Assembly: GCF_003173035.1 (NCBI RefSeq)
Contig: NZ_QGLE01000001.1
Location: forward strand, 1 to 64,000
Length of the DNA stretch: 64,000 nucleotides
Direction: 5' to 3'
DNA from: Zavarzinia aquatilis
Lineage (GTDB): Bacteria; Pseudomonadota; Alphaproteobacteria; Zavarziniales; Zavarziniaceae
Made by a program: the position numbers and the translations under genes. Of the stretch, positions 55,506-64,000 are shown in pieces; positions within the stretch are counted from its first letter, which is position 1, and each line of letters starts with the position of its first letter. A model generated the notes under the pieces. The model did no database searches and was not told the DNA's origin. It was given only the letters and a program-made list of their open reading frames with translations.

Positions 55506-57023
55506 GTGACCGACTATGTGCGCAAGATCCTCGATGCCCGCGTCTATGACGTCGCGGAGCAGACGCCGCTCGATCCCCTGACCCGCCTTGGCGGCCGGAT
55601 CGGCGCCGATGTCTTCCTGAAGCGCGAGGATCTCCAGCCCATTTTCTCGTTCAAGATCAGGGGCGCCTACAACAAGCTGGTCCGGCTCGACGCGGCGGCG
55701 CGGGCAGCCGGCGTCATCTGCGCCTCGGCCGGCAATCACGCCCAAGGGGTGGCGCTGTCGGCCAAGCGCCTCGGCCTTCGCGCCGTCATCGTCATGCCGG
55801 TGACGACGCCGCCGATCAAGGTCGAGGCCGTCCGCTACTGGGGCGCCGAGATCGTCCTGCACGGCGATACCTTCGACGTCGCCTACGAACACGCCCGCAA
55901 GCTGGAGGCCGAGCAGGGCCTGACTTTCGTCCATCCTTACGACGACCCGGACGTGATCGCCGGACAGGGCACGGTCGGGGTCGAGATCCTGCACCAGCAT
56001 CCCGATCCGATCGAGGCGGTTTTCGTGCCCATCGGCGGCGGCGGTCTCGCCGCCGGCATCGCCTCCTACGTCAAGTTCCTGCGCCCCGAGACCAGGGTGA
56101 TCGGGGTCGAGCCGGTCGACGCCGCCTCGATGAAGGCGGCGATCGAGGCCGGGCGCCGCGTCGTGCTCGACCGGGTCGGGCTGTTCGCCGACGGCGTCGC
56201 CGTCCGTCAGGCGGGGGAGGAGACGTTCCGCCTGTGCCGTGCCCTGCTCGACGATGTGATCGTCGCCGATACGGATGCCATCTGCGCCGCGGTCAAGGAT
56301 GTCTTCGAGGATGTCCGCGTGATCGCCGAGCCGGCGGGGGCGCTGTCCCTCGCCGGGCTGAAGGCCTATGCCGCGGCGAACCCCACGCGGACGGGATCGC
56401 TGGTCGCCGTCGCCTCCGGCGCCAACATGAATTTCGACCGCCTGCGCCATGTCGCCGAGCGGGCGGAAATCGGCGAGGCGCGGGAGATCCTGCTGGCCGT
56501 CACCATTCCCGAAGTCGCCGGTTCCTACCGCCGCTTCATCCAGGTGCTGGGCAATCGCAGCATCACCGAATTCAACTACCGCTATGCCGCGGGCGACCGG
56601 GCCCATGTCTTCGTCGGCCTGAAGCTGGGCGACGCGCGCAAGGAAAAGCCGCCGATCATCGAAAGCCTGACCGGCCTCGGTTACAGCGTGCTCGACATGT
56701 CGGCGGACGAGACCGCCAAGATTCACATCCGTTACATGGTCGGCGGCCGGGCGCCCGCCGGTCTCGGCGACGAAATCCTGCTGCGCTTCGAGTTTCCCGA
56801 GCGGCCGGGGGCGCTGATGCGCTTCCTCGACGGGGTGGGGGCGGACTGGAACATCACCCTGTTCCACTATCGCAACCACGGCGCCGATTACGGCAGGGTG
56901 CTGGTCGGCCTCCAGGTGCCGGCGGGCGGCCGGGCGCGGCTGGAGGCCCAGCTCGACGCCCTCGGCTACCCGTGGGAAGACGAGACCGGAAATCCCGCCT
57001 ACCGGCTGTTCCTGGGGGCCTGA
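55506..57023 (+). CDS. ilvA: Threonine ammonia-lyase, biosynthetic
   Basis: A 505-residue PLP enzyme converting threonine to 2-oxobutanoate, the first step of isoleucine synthesis. PLP lysine is in REDLQPIFSFKIRGAYNKL, the serine/asparagine loop is ASAGNHAQGVALSA, and the glycine loop is PIGGGGLAAGIA. The C-terminal ~180 residues form two ACT-like regulatory domains (EILLAVTIPEVAGSYRRFIQVLG; LRFEFPERPGALMRFLDGVG), so feedback control by isoleucine is expected. The GTG start is preceded by TTGGAGGGG. Confidence 0.96.
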   Translation: MTDYVRKILDARVYDVAEQTPLDPLTRLGGRIGADVFLKREDLQPIFSFKIRGAYNKLVRLDAAARAAGVICASAGNHAQGVALSAKRLGLRAVIVMPVTTPPIKVEAVRYWGAEIVLHGDTFDVAYEHARKLEAEQGLTFVHPYDDPDVIAGQGTVGVEILHQHPDPIEAVFVPIGGGGLAAGIASYVKFLRPETRVIGVEPVDAASMKAAIEAGRRVVLDRVGLFADGVAVRQAGEETFRLCRALLDDVIVADTDAICAAVKDVFEDVRVIAEPAGALSLAGLKAYAAANPTRTGSLVAVASGANMNFDRLRHVAERAEIGEAREILLAVTIPEVAGSYRRFIQVLGNRSITEFNYRYAAGDRAHVFVGLKLGDARKEKPPIIESLTGLGYSVLDMSADETAKIHIRYMVGGRAPAGLGDEILLRFEFPERPGALMRFLDGVGADWNITLFHYRNHGADYGRVLVGLQVPAGGRARLEAQLDALGYPWEDETGNPAYRLFLGA

Positions 57024-57028
57024 AGGGA

Positions 57029-57862
57029 TCACGGCAGATAGCCGATCTGCCGGGCGCTGATCAGGGTGAACTTGCGCGACAGCGCCGGCGACAAGCGGGC
57101 GAGGAATTGCGCCGGCCAGGCGATGGGGCCGGTGAAGATATGCGCCTTGCCCCGGGCGATACCCTTCAGCACGGCTTCCGCCACCACCTCGGGGCCGCAG
57201 CCCTTGGTGACGTAATAATGCGCCAGCCGGTCGAGCTGGGATTGCGGGACCGAGGGCAGAGCCGATTTCGCCGTCGCGATCGGCGTGTTGATGATGCCGG
57301 GATAGAGCGAATGGACCATCACGTTCCGCCCGGCGAGTTCGAGCGCCAGCACCTCGCCGAGGTTCTTCACCGCGCCCTTGGAGGCGGCATAGGCGACCAT
57401 GTTGGGCGCGGGCGAGACCGAGGCGGCGGAAGCGGTGTTGACGATGTGGCGCGCGTCGCCCGCCGCCAGCATGGCAGGCAGGAAGGCGCGGACGCCATGG
57501 ACGATGCCCAGGACGTTCACCCGCATGATGCGTTCCCAATGCGCCGGCTCGTGTTCCAGGAAGTCGCCGAAATAGGCGATGCCGGCATTGTTGAACAGGA
57601 CATGGGGCGTGCCCCGCGCGGCGAGAACCCGGCCGGCCATGGCCTCGACCGCTTCGGCGTTGCCGACGTCGCAAACTTCGATCAGGGCGTCGGCGCCAAG
57701 GGCGCGCGCGCTGCCTGCCGTGTCCTCGAGGCCCCGGGCGTCGACGTCGACAAGGACGAGGCGGGCTTTCCGCCGCGCGAAGGCGAGGCTGGTGGCGCGG
57801 CCGATGCCCGATCCGGCCCCGGTGACGACAACGGTCTTGCCCTCGAAATTGCTGATCGGCAT
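57029..57862 (-). CDS. Short-chain dehydrogenase/reductase
   Basis: A 277-residue classical SDR with TGAGSGIGRATSLAF (cofactor loop), DVDARG (acidic residue favouring NAD), LFNNAGIAYFGDF, catalytic Ser in NTASAASVS and YAASKGA (YxxxK). The C-terminal part (GIARGKAHIFTGPIAWPAQFLARLSPALSRKF) resembles SDRs acting on hydrophobic substrates. Ribosome site AAGGGAAGAAGCC. Third gene of a leftward operon after the hydrolase and DUF1330-like genes, under the divergent TetR. Confidence 0.92.
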   Translation of the reverse strand: MPISNFEGKTVVVTGAGSGIGRATSLAFARRKARLVLVDVDARGLEDTAGSARALGADALIEVCDVGNAEAVEAMAGRVLAARGTPHVLFNNAGIAYFGDFLEHEPAHWERIMRVNVLGIVHGVRAFLPAMLAAGDARHIVNTASAASVSPAPNMVAYAASKGAVKNLGEVLALELAGRNVMVHSLYPGIINTPIATAKSALPSVPQSQLDRLAHYYVTKGCGPEVVAEAVLKGIARGKAHIFTGPIAWPAQFLARLSPALSRKFTLISARQIGYLP

Positions 57863-57884
57863 GGCTTCTTCCCTTGTGATTTGT

Positions 57885-58544
57885 TCAGACGGTTCGGGCC
57901 CGGCGGGCGGCGCGCCACCAGCCGATGGCGAGGAACAGCAGGACGGCGAGGGTCACGCTCGCCGGCACGAGGCCGGGCAGGACGATTTCGGCCCGCACCG
58001 GCACCAGGGCGAGATGCAGCGCCTGCATCTTGTAGGGCATCACCGCCCGATAGTCGGGGCGCGACAGAAGGTCGAGGAAGGCGCGGCGGCTGGGGTAGCG
58101 CATCAGGATGACGCGGCTCCAGCCGTCTTCCGCCGGATCGGCGCCGGCGACGTTGCGGCCCGCGACCTCGCCCGCGAACAGGGGCTGCGCGCCGCCTTCG
58201 AGCGCCATCGGGATGACCGCGGCCTCGTAGAGGGCGTTGGCCTCCCTCGGCGTGCCGGCATAGGTTTCGGGAATGCCCGGCGCCGGGCGCAGCGCCTCGA
58301 AATAGCGCATCAGGTTCAGCATGTAGACCGGGCGGCCGTCGTCCGCTTCGGCGAAGCGGCGGACGCCGGCCAGCAATTCGGCCTTGTCCTGGGGCGGCAG
58401 GGGCAGGTCGGCGTCGAAACCGGCGACGTAACGCTCGACCTCCGCCGGCGTCAGGGCTTCGCCCGGCGCCTGCCAGCGCCAGATGCCGAAACAGGCCGCC
58501 GCCAGCACGAGGGCGAGCAGCAGGTGGAAACGAAGGTCTTTCAC
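57885..58544 (-). CDS. Membrane-anchored DUF1330-like protein
   Basis: A 219-residue protein with a transmembrane helix at each end (FHLLLALVLAAACFGIWRW near residue 5; LPGLVPASVTLAVLLFLAIGWW near residue 190). Between them lies a dimeric alpha-beta-barrel-like domain: PVYMLNLMRYFEA, MALEGGAQPLFAGEVAG and WSRVILMRYPSRRAFLDLLSRPDYRAVMPYKMQAL, which follow the DUF1330 pattern. The GTG start overlaps the hydrolase stop (GTGA). Such domains bind or oxidise small hydrophobic ligands; the paired membrane anchors are unusual. Function unknown. Confidence 0.75.
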   Translation of the reverse strand: MKDLRFHLLLALVLAAACFGIWRWQAPGEALTPAEVERYVAGFDADLPLPPQDKAELLAGVRRFAEADDGRPVYMLNLMRYFEALRPAPGIPETYAGTPREANALYEAAVIPMALEGGAQPLFAGEVAGRNVAGADPAEDGWSRVILMRYPSRRAFLDLLSRPDYRAVMPYKMQALHLALVPVRAEIVLPGLVPASVTLAVLLFLAIGWWRAARRARTV

Positions 58545-59389
58545 GTTGGAGTCCCTTGAAGGAAATCGCACAGCAGGGCGTTGACCCGCTCCGGCGCTTC
58601 GAGCTGGAGCCAGTGGCCGGCCCCCGCGATCTCGTGGTAGCGCCACGGCCCGTTCAGCCAGCGCGCGGTTCCCGTCATCTGCTCGCGGCACAGGGCGAAG
58701 TCGCCGTCGGACCACAGGCCCATGACGGGGATCGCCGTGCGCGGCCAGTCGCGCCGGAAGAACAGGGCGAAATTGGCGCGGTAGTAATTGATCGCCGCCG
58801 TCAGCCGGCCCGGGCGCGACAGGCGGGCGATCCAGTGATCGACCTCGCCCGGGGTGCGGGTCAGGGTGCGGAACAGCCACCAGTCGGCGGCACGCAGGCT
58901 CGCCTCGATCACCCCGCGCAGTTGCAGCAGCAGGATGTAATAGGCCATCAATTTCTGCTTCAGCGGCGCGCCGACATAGGACGCCGGATGACCGACCGAG
59001 AGGGCAGCATAACGCTCCACCCGCGCCGGATGTTCGAGCGCCAGCGCCCAGCCGATCAGCGCGCCCCAGTCGTGACCGACGAGCCGCACCTTGCCGATGC
59101 CGAGGTGATCGAGCAGCGCGACCAGATCGCCGACCAGCAGCGGGAGGCGGTAATCCGCCTCGCTTGGCGGCGCCTCCGACAGGCCGCAGCCGCGCAGGTC
59201 GGGCGCGATCACGCGAAAGCCCGCGCCCACCAGCGCCGGGACGGTCCGCCGCCAGACCTGATGATCGTCCGGAAAACCGTGCAGCAGGAGGACGGGTTCA
59301 CCCTCGCCCTCGATGTGGACGTTCAGTTCGATCCCGTTCAGCCGCAGCCGATGATCGCAGGGGCAAGGGCAGGGCAATTCTCCCGCCAT
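58541..59389 (-). CDS. Alpha/beta hydrolase (epoxide hydrolase / haloalkane dehalogenase type)
   Basis: A 282-residue hydrolase with oxyanion motif LLLHGFPDDHQVW, nucleophile aspartate in VRLVGHDWGALIGW, acid aspartate near PVMGLWSDGDFAL and catalytic histidine in EIAGAGHWLQLEAP. The Asp nucleophile (GHDWG) points to an epoxide hydrolase rather than an esterase. Two ATGs six bases apart are possible; the second (59389) is nine bases from GGAGG and is preferred over 59395. First gene of the TetR-facing operon. Confidence 0.88.
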   Translation of the reverse strand: MAGELPCPCPCDHRLRLNGIELNVHIEGEGEPVLLLHGFPDDHQVWRRTVPALVGAGFRVIAPDLRGCGLSEAPPSEADYRLPLLVGDLVALLDHLGIGKVRLVGHDWGALIGWALALEHPARVERYAALSVGHPASYVGAPLKQKLMAYYILLLQLRGVIEASLRAADWWLFRTLTRTPGEVDHWIARLSRPGRLTAAINYYRANFALFFRRDWPRTAIPVMGLWSDGDFALCREQMTGTARWLNGPWRYHEIAGAGHWLQLEAPERVNALLCDFLQGTPT

Positions 59390-59432
59390 GGCCATTTTCC
59401 TCCGCTTGTCTTGTTCTTTGTTCGCACCATAA

Positions 59433-59466
59433 ACATACCATTCGGTATGTCAATACTGTTGAGTAT
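59433..59466. promoter_or_regulatory. TetR-type operator palindromes
   Basis: ACATACC-ATTC-GGTATGT (59433-59450) is a perfect palindrome with seven-base arms; a second dyad ATACT-GTTG-AGTAT follows at 59453-59466. Both lie in the 104-base gap between the divergent hydrolase operon and the TetR gene, as expected for autoregulation. Confidence 0.7.
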
Positions 59467-59493
59467 GTGAATGCAGGCGACTAGTCTGGCGCC

Positions 59494-60117
59494 ATGATCG
59501 ACGCCAAATCAGCCCGTCCGGCCCGCCTGACCCGCGAGGAAAGCAAGGAACGCACGCGGGAGACCCTGGTCGCGACGGCGAGCCAGCTGTTCCTGCGCGC
59601 CGGCTATCAGGGCGCCACCCTTGACGCCATCGCCGCCGAGGCGGGCTTCACCAAGGGCGCGGTCTATTGGCATTTCCGCAACAAGGAGGCGCTGTTCCTC
59701 GAATTGCTGCAGCGCCAGCTGCAGGGCCAGATTCGCGAGCTGGACGGCTTCCTTGCCCGGGCGAACCACGACCCCCGCGTGCTGGCGGTGGAGTTGCCGG
59801 CCTGGGTCGATGCCCTCGACGAGCAGGACATTCCCCTGCTGGCCCTCGAGCTGATGTTCGAGACGCGGCGCAACCCCGCCTTCGCCCAGAGTTTCACGGC
59901 GGTGATCGAGCGCCACCAGGCGGCGCTCACCTCGGCGCTGGCGGGTTATTTCGCGCTGACCGGCAAGACGCCGCCGATGCCGGTCGACGTGCTGGCGCGC
60001 ACCATTGTCGCGATGACCTCGGGCCTCGCCCTCGCCCGCGAGGCGAGGGGCGACCGCAAGGTGGCGTCGAGCGGACAGATCATCCGCATCCTGCTGGACC
60101 TGCCGCCCGGCGGCTGA
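59494..60117 (+). CDS. TetR/AcrR-family transcriptional regulator
   Basis: A 207-residue regulator. The helix-turn-helix is TRETLVATASQLFLRAGYQGATLDAIAAEAGFTKGAVYWHFRNKEALFLELL, the AcrR-like form. The C-terminal ligand domain ends in LARTIVAMTSGLALAREARGDRKVASSGQIIRILLDLPPGG. It is divergent from the hydrolase/DUF1330-like/SDR operon, with palindromes between, so it probably represses that operon until a lipophilic substrate binds. Confidence 0.92.
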   Translation: MIDAKSARPARLTREESKERTRETLVATASQLFLRAGYQGATLDAIAAEAGFTKGAVYWHFRNKEALFLELLQRQLQGQIRELDGFLARANHDPRVLAVELPAWVDALDEQDIPLLALELMFETRRNPAFAQSFTAVIERHQAALTSALAGYFALTGKTPPMPVDVLARTIVAMTSGLALAREARGDRKVASSGQIIRILLDLPPGG

Positions 60118-60129
60118 TGCCGCCGCCCG

Positions 60130-60396
60130 TCAGCGCGCCCGCCGCAGCGCCAGCCCGAGCACGACCGCGAGGGCCGCCGCCGTGGCGAGGCCAATCCCCC
60201 CGACCAGACCCCGCCCGCCATCTTCGAGACTGATGGCGAAGGCGAGGGCGAGGCAGGCAAAGCCGACGAGACGAACGCCGGTCGAGACCTTTGGGCGCAG
60301 CCGGTGGCGGGTGATTTCCGCCCGGTGGCGGTCCATCGACAGCGCCAGCAGCAGGAAACCCGAGAGGCACAGGGCGAAGAGAAGGGCGCCGGTCAT
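60130..60396 (-). CDS. DUF3325 family small membrane protein
   Basis: An 88-residue protein with three predicted helices (MTGALLFALCLSGFLLLALSMDRHRAEI; VGFACLALAFAISL; LATAAALAVVLGLAL). The conserved MDRHRAE...R between helices 1 and 2 is typical of DUF3325. It overlaps the PepSY gene by four bases and is the last gene of the TonB receptor/DUF3649/PepSY/DUF3325 set commonly found with siderophore receptors. Confidence 0.85.
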   Translation of the reverse strand: MTGALLFALCLSGFLLLALSMDRHRAEITRHRLRPKVSTGVRLVGFACLALAFAISLEDGGRGLVGGIGLATAAALAVVLGLALRRAR

Positions 60397-61949
60397 GACC
60401 GCGCCGCTCCCGACGACGGCAGCCGCCGTGATGTCCGCGCCGCCGCCTGCGGCCGGGCCGCGCGCCAGGCGGCGAAGGCGAAGCCCGCGCCGATCAGCGC
60501 CGTGGTCAGGTCGACGCCGATAAAGGCGCCGTCCCCGGCCGCGAGGCTGGCGGCGAAGCCCCGCGCGGTGGTCAGGGCATTGACGACGGGAACCGACAGG
60601 AAGGCGAGGGCGGCGAGGCCCAGTCCCTCCGCCCAGGCGCGCCGCGCCGGCCGGACCAGCGCGAGGAGGAGGGCGAGGGCCCAGGTGACGAACAGGGCGA
60701 GGATTTCTGCCTCGGCCCGGTCCGCCCCGCCGAGGGGCAGCAGCCGGTTCGCCAGCAGATAGGCGGCAATCCCCGCCGGCAGCCCGGTGATGGTGGCGAT
60801 ATTCAGCGCCTCGACCAGGCGAAAGCCGAAGGCCGGTGTTTCGCTCTTGCGCCGCCGCTTCGCCGTCCACAGCAGGAGGCCGGTCGCCACCATGGCGGTG
60901 CCGCCAAGGCCGGACAGGAAATAGAGCCAGCGCAGGCCCGTGTCGGCATAACGGCCGGCGTGAAGGCCGATCATCACCGCCAGCGTTTCGGCAGCCCCGC
61001 CGCCCGGCGTGCCGGCGTGAAGAATGGCCCCGGTGGTGCCGTCGAAGATCACGCGGCGCCGGGCCGCGGACAGGCCGCCATCGCCCCTCGTCGAAACCTC
61101 GACCACCGCCGAGGTATCGCCTGGATGTTCGACGAAGACATAGGCGGGCGCTTCCCCGTCCAGGAAGGGCAGCGCCCGCTCGATCAGCGGCGTCACCGGG
61201 ACGAGGGGCGCCGGCCGGCCCTGGTGTTCGACAGGTGCGGGCGAATCCCAGGCTTCGCTGTAGAAGGTTTCGGGCTCGTCGTAACGCGCGTCGATCCCCC
61301 AGGGCATGTAGAGGAACATCAGGCTGGCGAGGCCGGTATAGGTGATCATCAGGTGAAACGGCAGCGCGAGGACCGAGGCCGCGTTATGGGCATCGAGCCA
61401 GCTGCGCTGGCCCTTGCCGAAGCGCAGCATGAAGAAATCGGCGAAGATCTTCTTGTGGGTGATGATGCCGCTGATGATGGCGACCAGCATGAACATGGCG
61501 CAGGCACCGACGATCCAGCGGGCCATGATGACCGGTAGGTAGCGCAGGTCGAAATGAAAGCGATAAAGGAAGTCGCCGCCCTCCGTCGCCCGAACGTCGG
61601 CGGCGGCGCCGGTGCCGTCGAGGGTGCGGTTGCCTTCATCGCCCTCGGTCTCGTCCGGGCTCGCCGGCATGGCTTGCCAATAGACATGGGTCGCGTTGTT
61701 GCGCCCGCCGGGCAGGCTGACGAACCAATAGTGGCCTTCGGGCATTTCCTGCTTCAGCAGGGCCTCGGCCGAGGCCATCGCCCGCAGGGGGTCGCTGGCA
61801 TTCCCCAGTTCGGGGCGCATCCAGCGGCTGATCTCGCCGTTGAAATAGGCGGCGGTGCCGCTGCAGAAGACGATGAAGAGCACCCAGCCGGCGAGCAGGC
61901 CGGCCCAGGTGTGCAGAAAGGCCATGGATTGCCGGATCGAGGGGAACAT
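60393..61949 (-). CDS. PepSY-associated transmembrane protein (possible siderophore-iron reductase)
   Basis: A 518-residue membrane protein. The first helix SMAFLHTWAGLLAGWVLFIVFCSGTAAYF carries the PepSY_TM pattern. Further helices are at ARWIVGACAMFMLVAIISGIITHKKIFADFFMLRFGKGQRSWLDAHNAASVLALPFHLMITYTG, with histidines that could bind haem, and a PepSY-like periplasmic domain lies between. Such proteins next to TonB receptors are thought to reduce ferric iron from siderophores at the inner membrane. The ATG at 61949 follows GAGAGGTGCC. Confidence 0.88.
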   Translation of the reverse strand: MFPSIRQSMAFLHTWAGLLAGWVLFIVFCSGTAAYFNGEISRWMRPELGNASDPLRAMASAEALLKQEMPEGHYWFVSLPGGRNNATHVYWQAMPASPDETEGDEGNRTLDGTGAAADVRATEGGDFLYRFHFDLRYLPVIMARWIVGACAMFMLVAIISGIITHKKIFADFFMLRFGKGQRSWLDAHNAASVLALPFHLMITYTGLASLMFLYMPWGIDARYDEPETFYSEAWDSPAPVEHQGRPAPLVPVTPLIERALPFLDGEAPAYVFVEHPGDTSAVVEVSTRGDGGLSAARRRVIFDGTTGAILHAGTPGGGAAETLAVMIGLHAGRYADTGLRWLYFLSGLGGTAMVATGLLLWTAKRRRKSETPAFGFRLVEALNIATITGLPAGIAAYLLANRLLPLGGADRAEAEILALFVTWALALLLALVRPARRAWAEGLGLAALAFLSVPVVNALTTARGFAASLAAGDGAFIGVDLTTALIGAGFAFAAWRAARPQAAARTSRRLPSSGAARS

Positions 61950-61957
61950 GGCACCTC

Positions 61958-62218
61958 TCAGAGGATGGCGAGCAGGCCGGCGCCAGCCGCGGCGAGACCG
62001 ATGCCGGCCCACAGCCGGCGCTGGCCGCGCGCGGCGAAGGCCCAGATGGCGACAGCGGCGAAAATGGCGAAACTGGCCATGGTCGCGGCCAGCACCGCCT
62101 GATCGGCGTCGAGCGGCAGATGCCGCGCCAGGGCGGCGGTCGCCAGGGCCGCCAGGGCATAACCGACCGGAAGAGCGGCCAGGGCGCGCAGTCCGATGTC
62201 GAGACCCCGGCCCGCCAT
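61958..62218 (-). CDS. DUF3649-like small membrane protein
   Basis: An 86-residue protein with three predicted helices (LRALAALPVGYALAALATAALARHLP; AVLAATMASFAIFAAVAIWAFA; LWAGIGLAAAGAGLLAIL). The pattern RALAALPVGYALA...LP, followed by an AFA-rich second helix, fits the iron-uptake-associated DUF3649 family. Its ATG overlaps the stop of the TonB receptor gene (TGATG); the PepSY gene starts eight bases after its stop. Confidence 0.8.
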   Translation of the reverse strand: MAGRGLDIGLRALAALPVGYALAALATAALARHLPLDADQAVLAATMASFAIFAAVAIWAFAARGQRRLWAGIGLAAAGAGLLAIL

Positions 62219-64000
62219 CACCAATCCGCCCGCAGGGTCAGGGTCACATTGCGCGGCTCGCCGTAATAGCCCATCCAGCCGATGCTGGCATAATAGGTCT
62301 CGTCGAAGACATTGTTGACGTTCACCGCGGCCGAGAGATGGTCGTTGATCTGCCAGCGTCCCATCAGGTCCAGCAGGGCGTAGGATTCCTGCGTGTAGTG
62401 GAAATTGGTATTGGTCATGTCGCTCTGCCAGCGCAGGTTTCCACCCACGGTCAGGGGCGCGATATCCTCGGGCAGGCGATAGGTGGTGAAGAGCTTGAAG
62501 CTGTTCTCGGGCACGGTCGGGCGCAAGGGCTTGCCGTCCGGGCCTTCCACCCGCGTGTGGCTGAAACCGCCGCCGACTTGCCAGCCGGGCAGAATCGCGC
62601 CCGCCAGTTCGATCTCGACACCCCGGGACTGGGCGCCATCCACGGCTTCGTATGCCTGACCGCCGGACGGGGTCATGACACCCGCGAGGGCGCTCGCGAA
62701 ATTGTCCTTGGTGATGTCGAAATAGGCGATGGTGCCGTAAAGCTGGCCATCGAAGAATTCCGCCTTCAGGCCGCCCTCGTAGGCGGTGCCGGTTTCGGGA
62801 TCGAGATAGGAGCCGTTCTCCCGCTGATTGCTCTGGGGCAGGAAGATGCTGGTGTAGCTGCCATAGACCGACCAGGTCTCGTCGAGATCGAAGACGATCC
62901 CGGCATAGGGCGTGAAGACGCCGTTCTCGCGCAGTTCGCCCTGCTTCCAGTTGCTGGCGCGGGCGCCGACGATGATCGACAGATCGTCGGTCGGGCGCAG
63001 GCGGGTGGCGCCATAGGCGCCGAACTGTCGCTCGGCGTTCTCGAAAGTCCCGTCCGACGACGTGTCGAACAGGGCTGCCTCGCCATTCCAGGTGAAGTAA
63101 TCCGGGATGGTGACGAAGCCGGCGCTCCACCAGTCCTTGAAGTTCGGCCCAACCTCTTGCGCCTGGAAACCGGCGATGCCCAGCATCAATTCGTGCTTCC
63201 GGCCCAGCAGTTCATAGGGGCCCGAAAGGTTCAGGGCATAGGTGTTCTGTTCGGGTTCTGAGGCCCAGCGCGAGGAATAGATGAACATGCCACTGCCGTC
63301 GTGCTGCAGCGAGCCGCCGACGCCATAGCCGATCAGACTGTCGTAGGAGCGGCTGACATGCTCGAGCCGGGCTTCCGCGGTCCAGTCGTTGTCGAAACGG
63401 TGTTCGATCGCGGTCTGGACCGACAGGCTGTCGTTCTTGTGATAGGCCCAGTCGGTCGCGGAACTGGTGGAGCGGGGCAGATTCGTCGGCGTGCCGTCGG
63501 CGTAGACCAGGGGGATGCCACCGCGCGAGGCGCTGTCGGCATTGTGCTCCTGATAGTCGACGCTGAGGCTGACGGTGGTGGCCGGCGTCAGGTCCGCCTC
63601 GACGATGCCGTAGAAGACCTGCTTGTCGGTGCTCAGGCGGGCGATGAATGACTCTTCGTCCTGATAGGCGGCGACGAATCGGGCGCGGATGGTGCCGGCC
63701 TCGTTCAGGGGGCCGGAGACATCGGCCTCCGCCCGGTAATGATCCCAGGAGCCGATCTCCGCCGTCGCATGGGCGGCGAATGTGTCGGTCGGGCGCTTGT
63801 GGATCAGGTTGATGGTGGCGGAAGGGTCGCCCTTGCCGGTCAGCAGGCCATTGGCGCCGCGCAGGATTTCCACCCGGTCGAAAGCCGCCATGTCCGAAAT
63901 CGAATCGTCATAGCCATAGAGGGTGGAGCGGTTCAGCCCATCGACCTGATAGGCGGAGACCGGAAAGCCGCGCGCGTAGACCTCGTCCGCGTCGGTGCCG
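62218..64000 (-). CDS. TonB-dependent siderophore receptor, C-terminal part (cut by window edge)
   Basis: The window holds about 594 codons; the N-terminus lies beyond the right edge. The first visible residues (DEVYARGFPVSAYQVDGLNRSTLYGYDDSI) belong to the plug, which ends AAFDRVEILRGANGLLTGKGDPSATINLIHKRPT, the classic FpvA/FhuE-type plug sequence. The beta-barrel follows and ends in LTLRADW with a C-terminal aromatic residue, as outer-membrane porin-fold proteins do. It imports a ferric siderophore with TonB energy. A TonB-box or signalling domain cannot be judged because that part is outside the window. Confidence 0.94.
   Translation of the reverse strand, partial: GTDADEVYARGFPVSAYQVDGLNRSTLYGYDDSISDMAAFDRVEILRGANGLLTGKGDPSATINLIHKRPTDTFAAHATAEIGSWDHYRAEADVSGPLNEAGTIRARFVAAYQDEESFIARLSTDKQVFYGIVEADLTPATTVSLSVDYQEHNADSASRGGIPLVYADGTPTNLPRSTSSATDWAYHKNDSLSVQTAIEHRFDNDWTAEARLEHVSRSYDSLIGYGVGGSLQHDGSGMFIYSSRWASEPEQNTYALNLSGPYELLGRKHELMLGIAGFQAQEVGPNFKDWWSAGFVTIPDYFTWNGEAALFDTSSDGTFENAERQFGAYGATRLRPTDDLSIIVGARASNWKQGELRENGVFTPYAGIVFDLDETWSVYGSYTSIFLPQSNQRENGSYLDPETGTAYEGGLKAEFFDGQLYGTIAYFDITKDNFASALAGVMTPSGGQAYEAVDGAQSRGVEIELAGAILPGWQVGGGFSHTRVEGPDGKPLRPTVPENSFKLFTTYRLPEDIAPLTVGGNLRWQSDMTNTNFHYTQESYALLDLMGRWQINDHLSAAVNVNNVFDETYYASIGWMGYYGEPRNVTLTLRADW

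Overview
The window is one stretch of GC-rich proteobacterial chromosome. Gene content and repeat style suggest an alphaproteobacterium of the Rhodospirillales type: class II DAHP synthase, many ABC transporters for organic nitrogen compounds, short palindromic intergenic repeats of the GTCCCGGCGAAGGCCGGGAC kind. The order is an inference. No rRNA, tRNA or CRISPR array was seen. Nearly all DNA is coding, in short operons with 1-, 4- or 8-base overlaps.

Layout. 1-5.8 kb: housekeeping genes (FrmA fragment, DAHP synthase, uracil phosphoribosyltransferase, MOSC protein, ECF sigma/anti-sigma pair, Bax-inhibitor-like protein). 5.8-13.6 kb: purine module with adenine deaminase, guanine deaminase and a complete BMP-type ABC transporter. 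13.8-18.8 kb: class III aminotransferase plus beta-keto acid cleavage enzyme, a secreted unknown, an acetyltransferase and an M20 deacylase. 18.7-20.2 kb: a very AT-rich islet carrying a lone PD-(D/E)XK nuclease gene, flanked by 71-bp direct repeats of the host gene end. 20.1-23.6 kb: glutarate module (LysR, glutaryl-CoA dehydrogenase, CoA-transferase). 23.7-31.2 kb: a Met/Gly-rich Spy-like protein, then an (R)-amine-transaminase-like enzyme, a polyamine-type ABC transporter and a MocR regulator. 31.3-36 kb: MFS transporter, FCD-type regulator, a PRISE-like enone reductase and a second class III aminotransferase. 36.2-43.5 kb: five-gene Liv-type transporter, LuxR-type regulator, PhyH-type dioxygenase and a metallo-hydrolase. 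43.5-55.3 kb: the most unusual region, described below. 55.5-64 kb: threonine deaminase, an SDR/DUF1330-like/hydrolase operon facing a TetR regulator, and an iron-uptake operon (DUF3325, PepSY, DUF3649, TonB receptor cut by the window edge).

Main novelty. At 44.8-46.9 kb three overlapping genes encode a GST-like protein, a 211-aa stand-alone Rieske protein, and a Rieske-oxygenase catalytic subunit that has lost its own Rieske centre. This matches the logic of the NdmC/NdmD/NdmE N7-demethylase of caffeine-degrading Pseudomonas, except that the Rieske module is a separate protein with no reductase attached. Next to it lie a GntR regulator, a complete BMP (nucleoside/purine-type) ABC transporter and a 2OG-Fe(II) dioxygenase. 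Related operator-like sites (TTGGAATCCAA / ATTGGATATCAAT) occur in both divergent promoter regions, suggesting one regulon for uptake and oxidation of an N-methylated or purine-like compound.

The second point of interest is the nuclease islet. It looks like an insertion with long target duplication that left both flanking genes usable and added a candidate defence gene.
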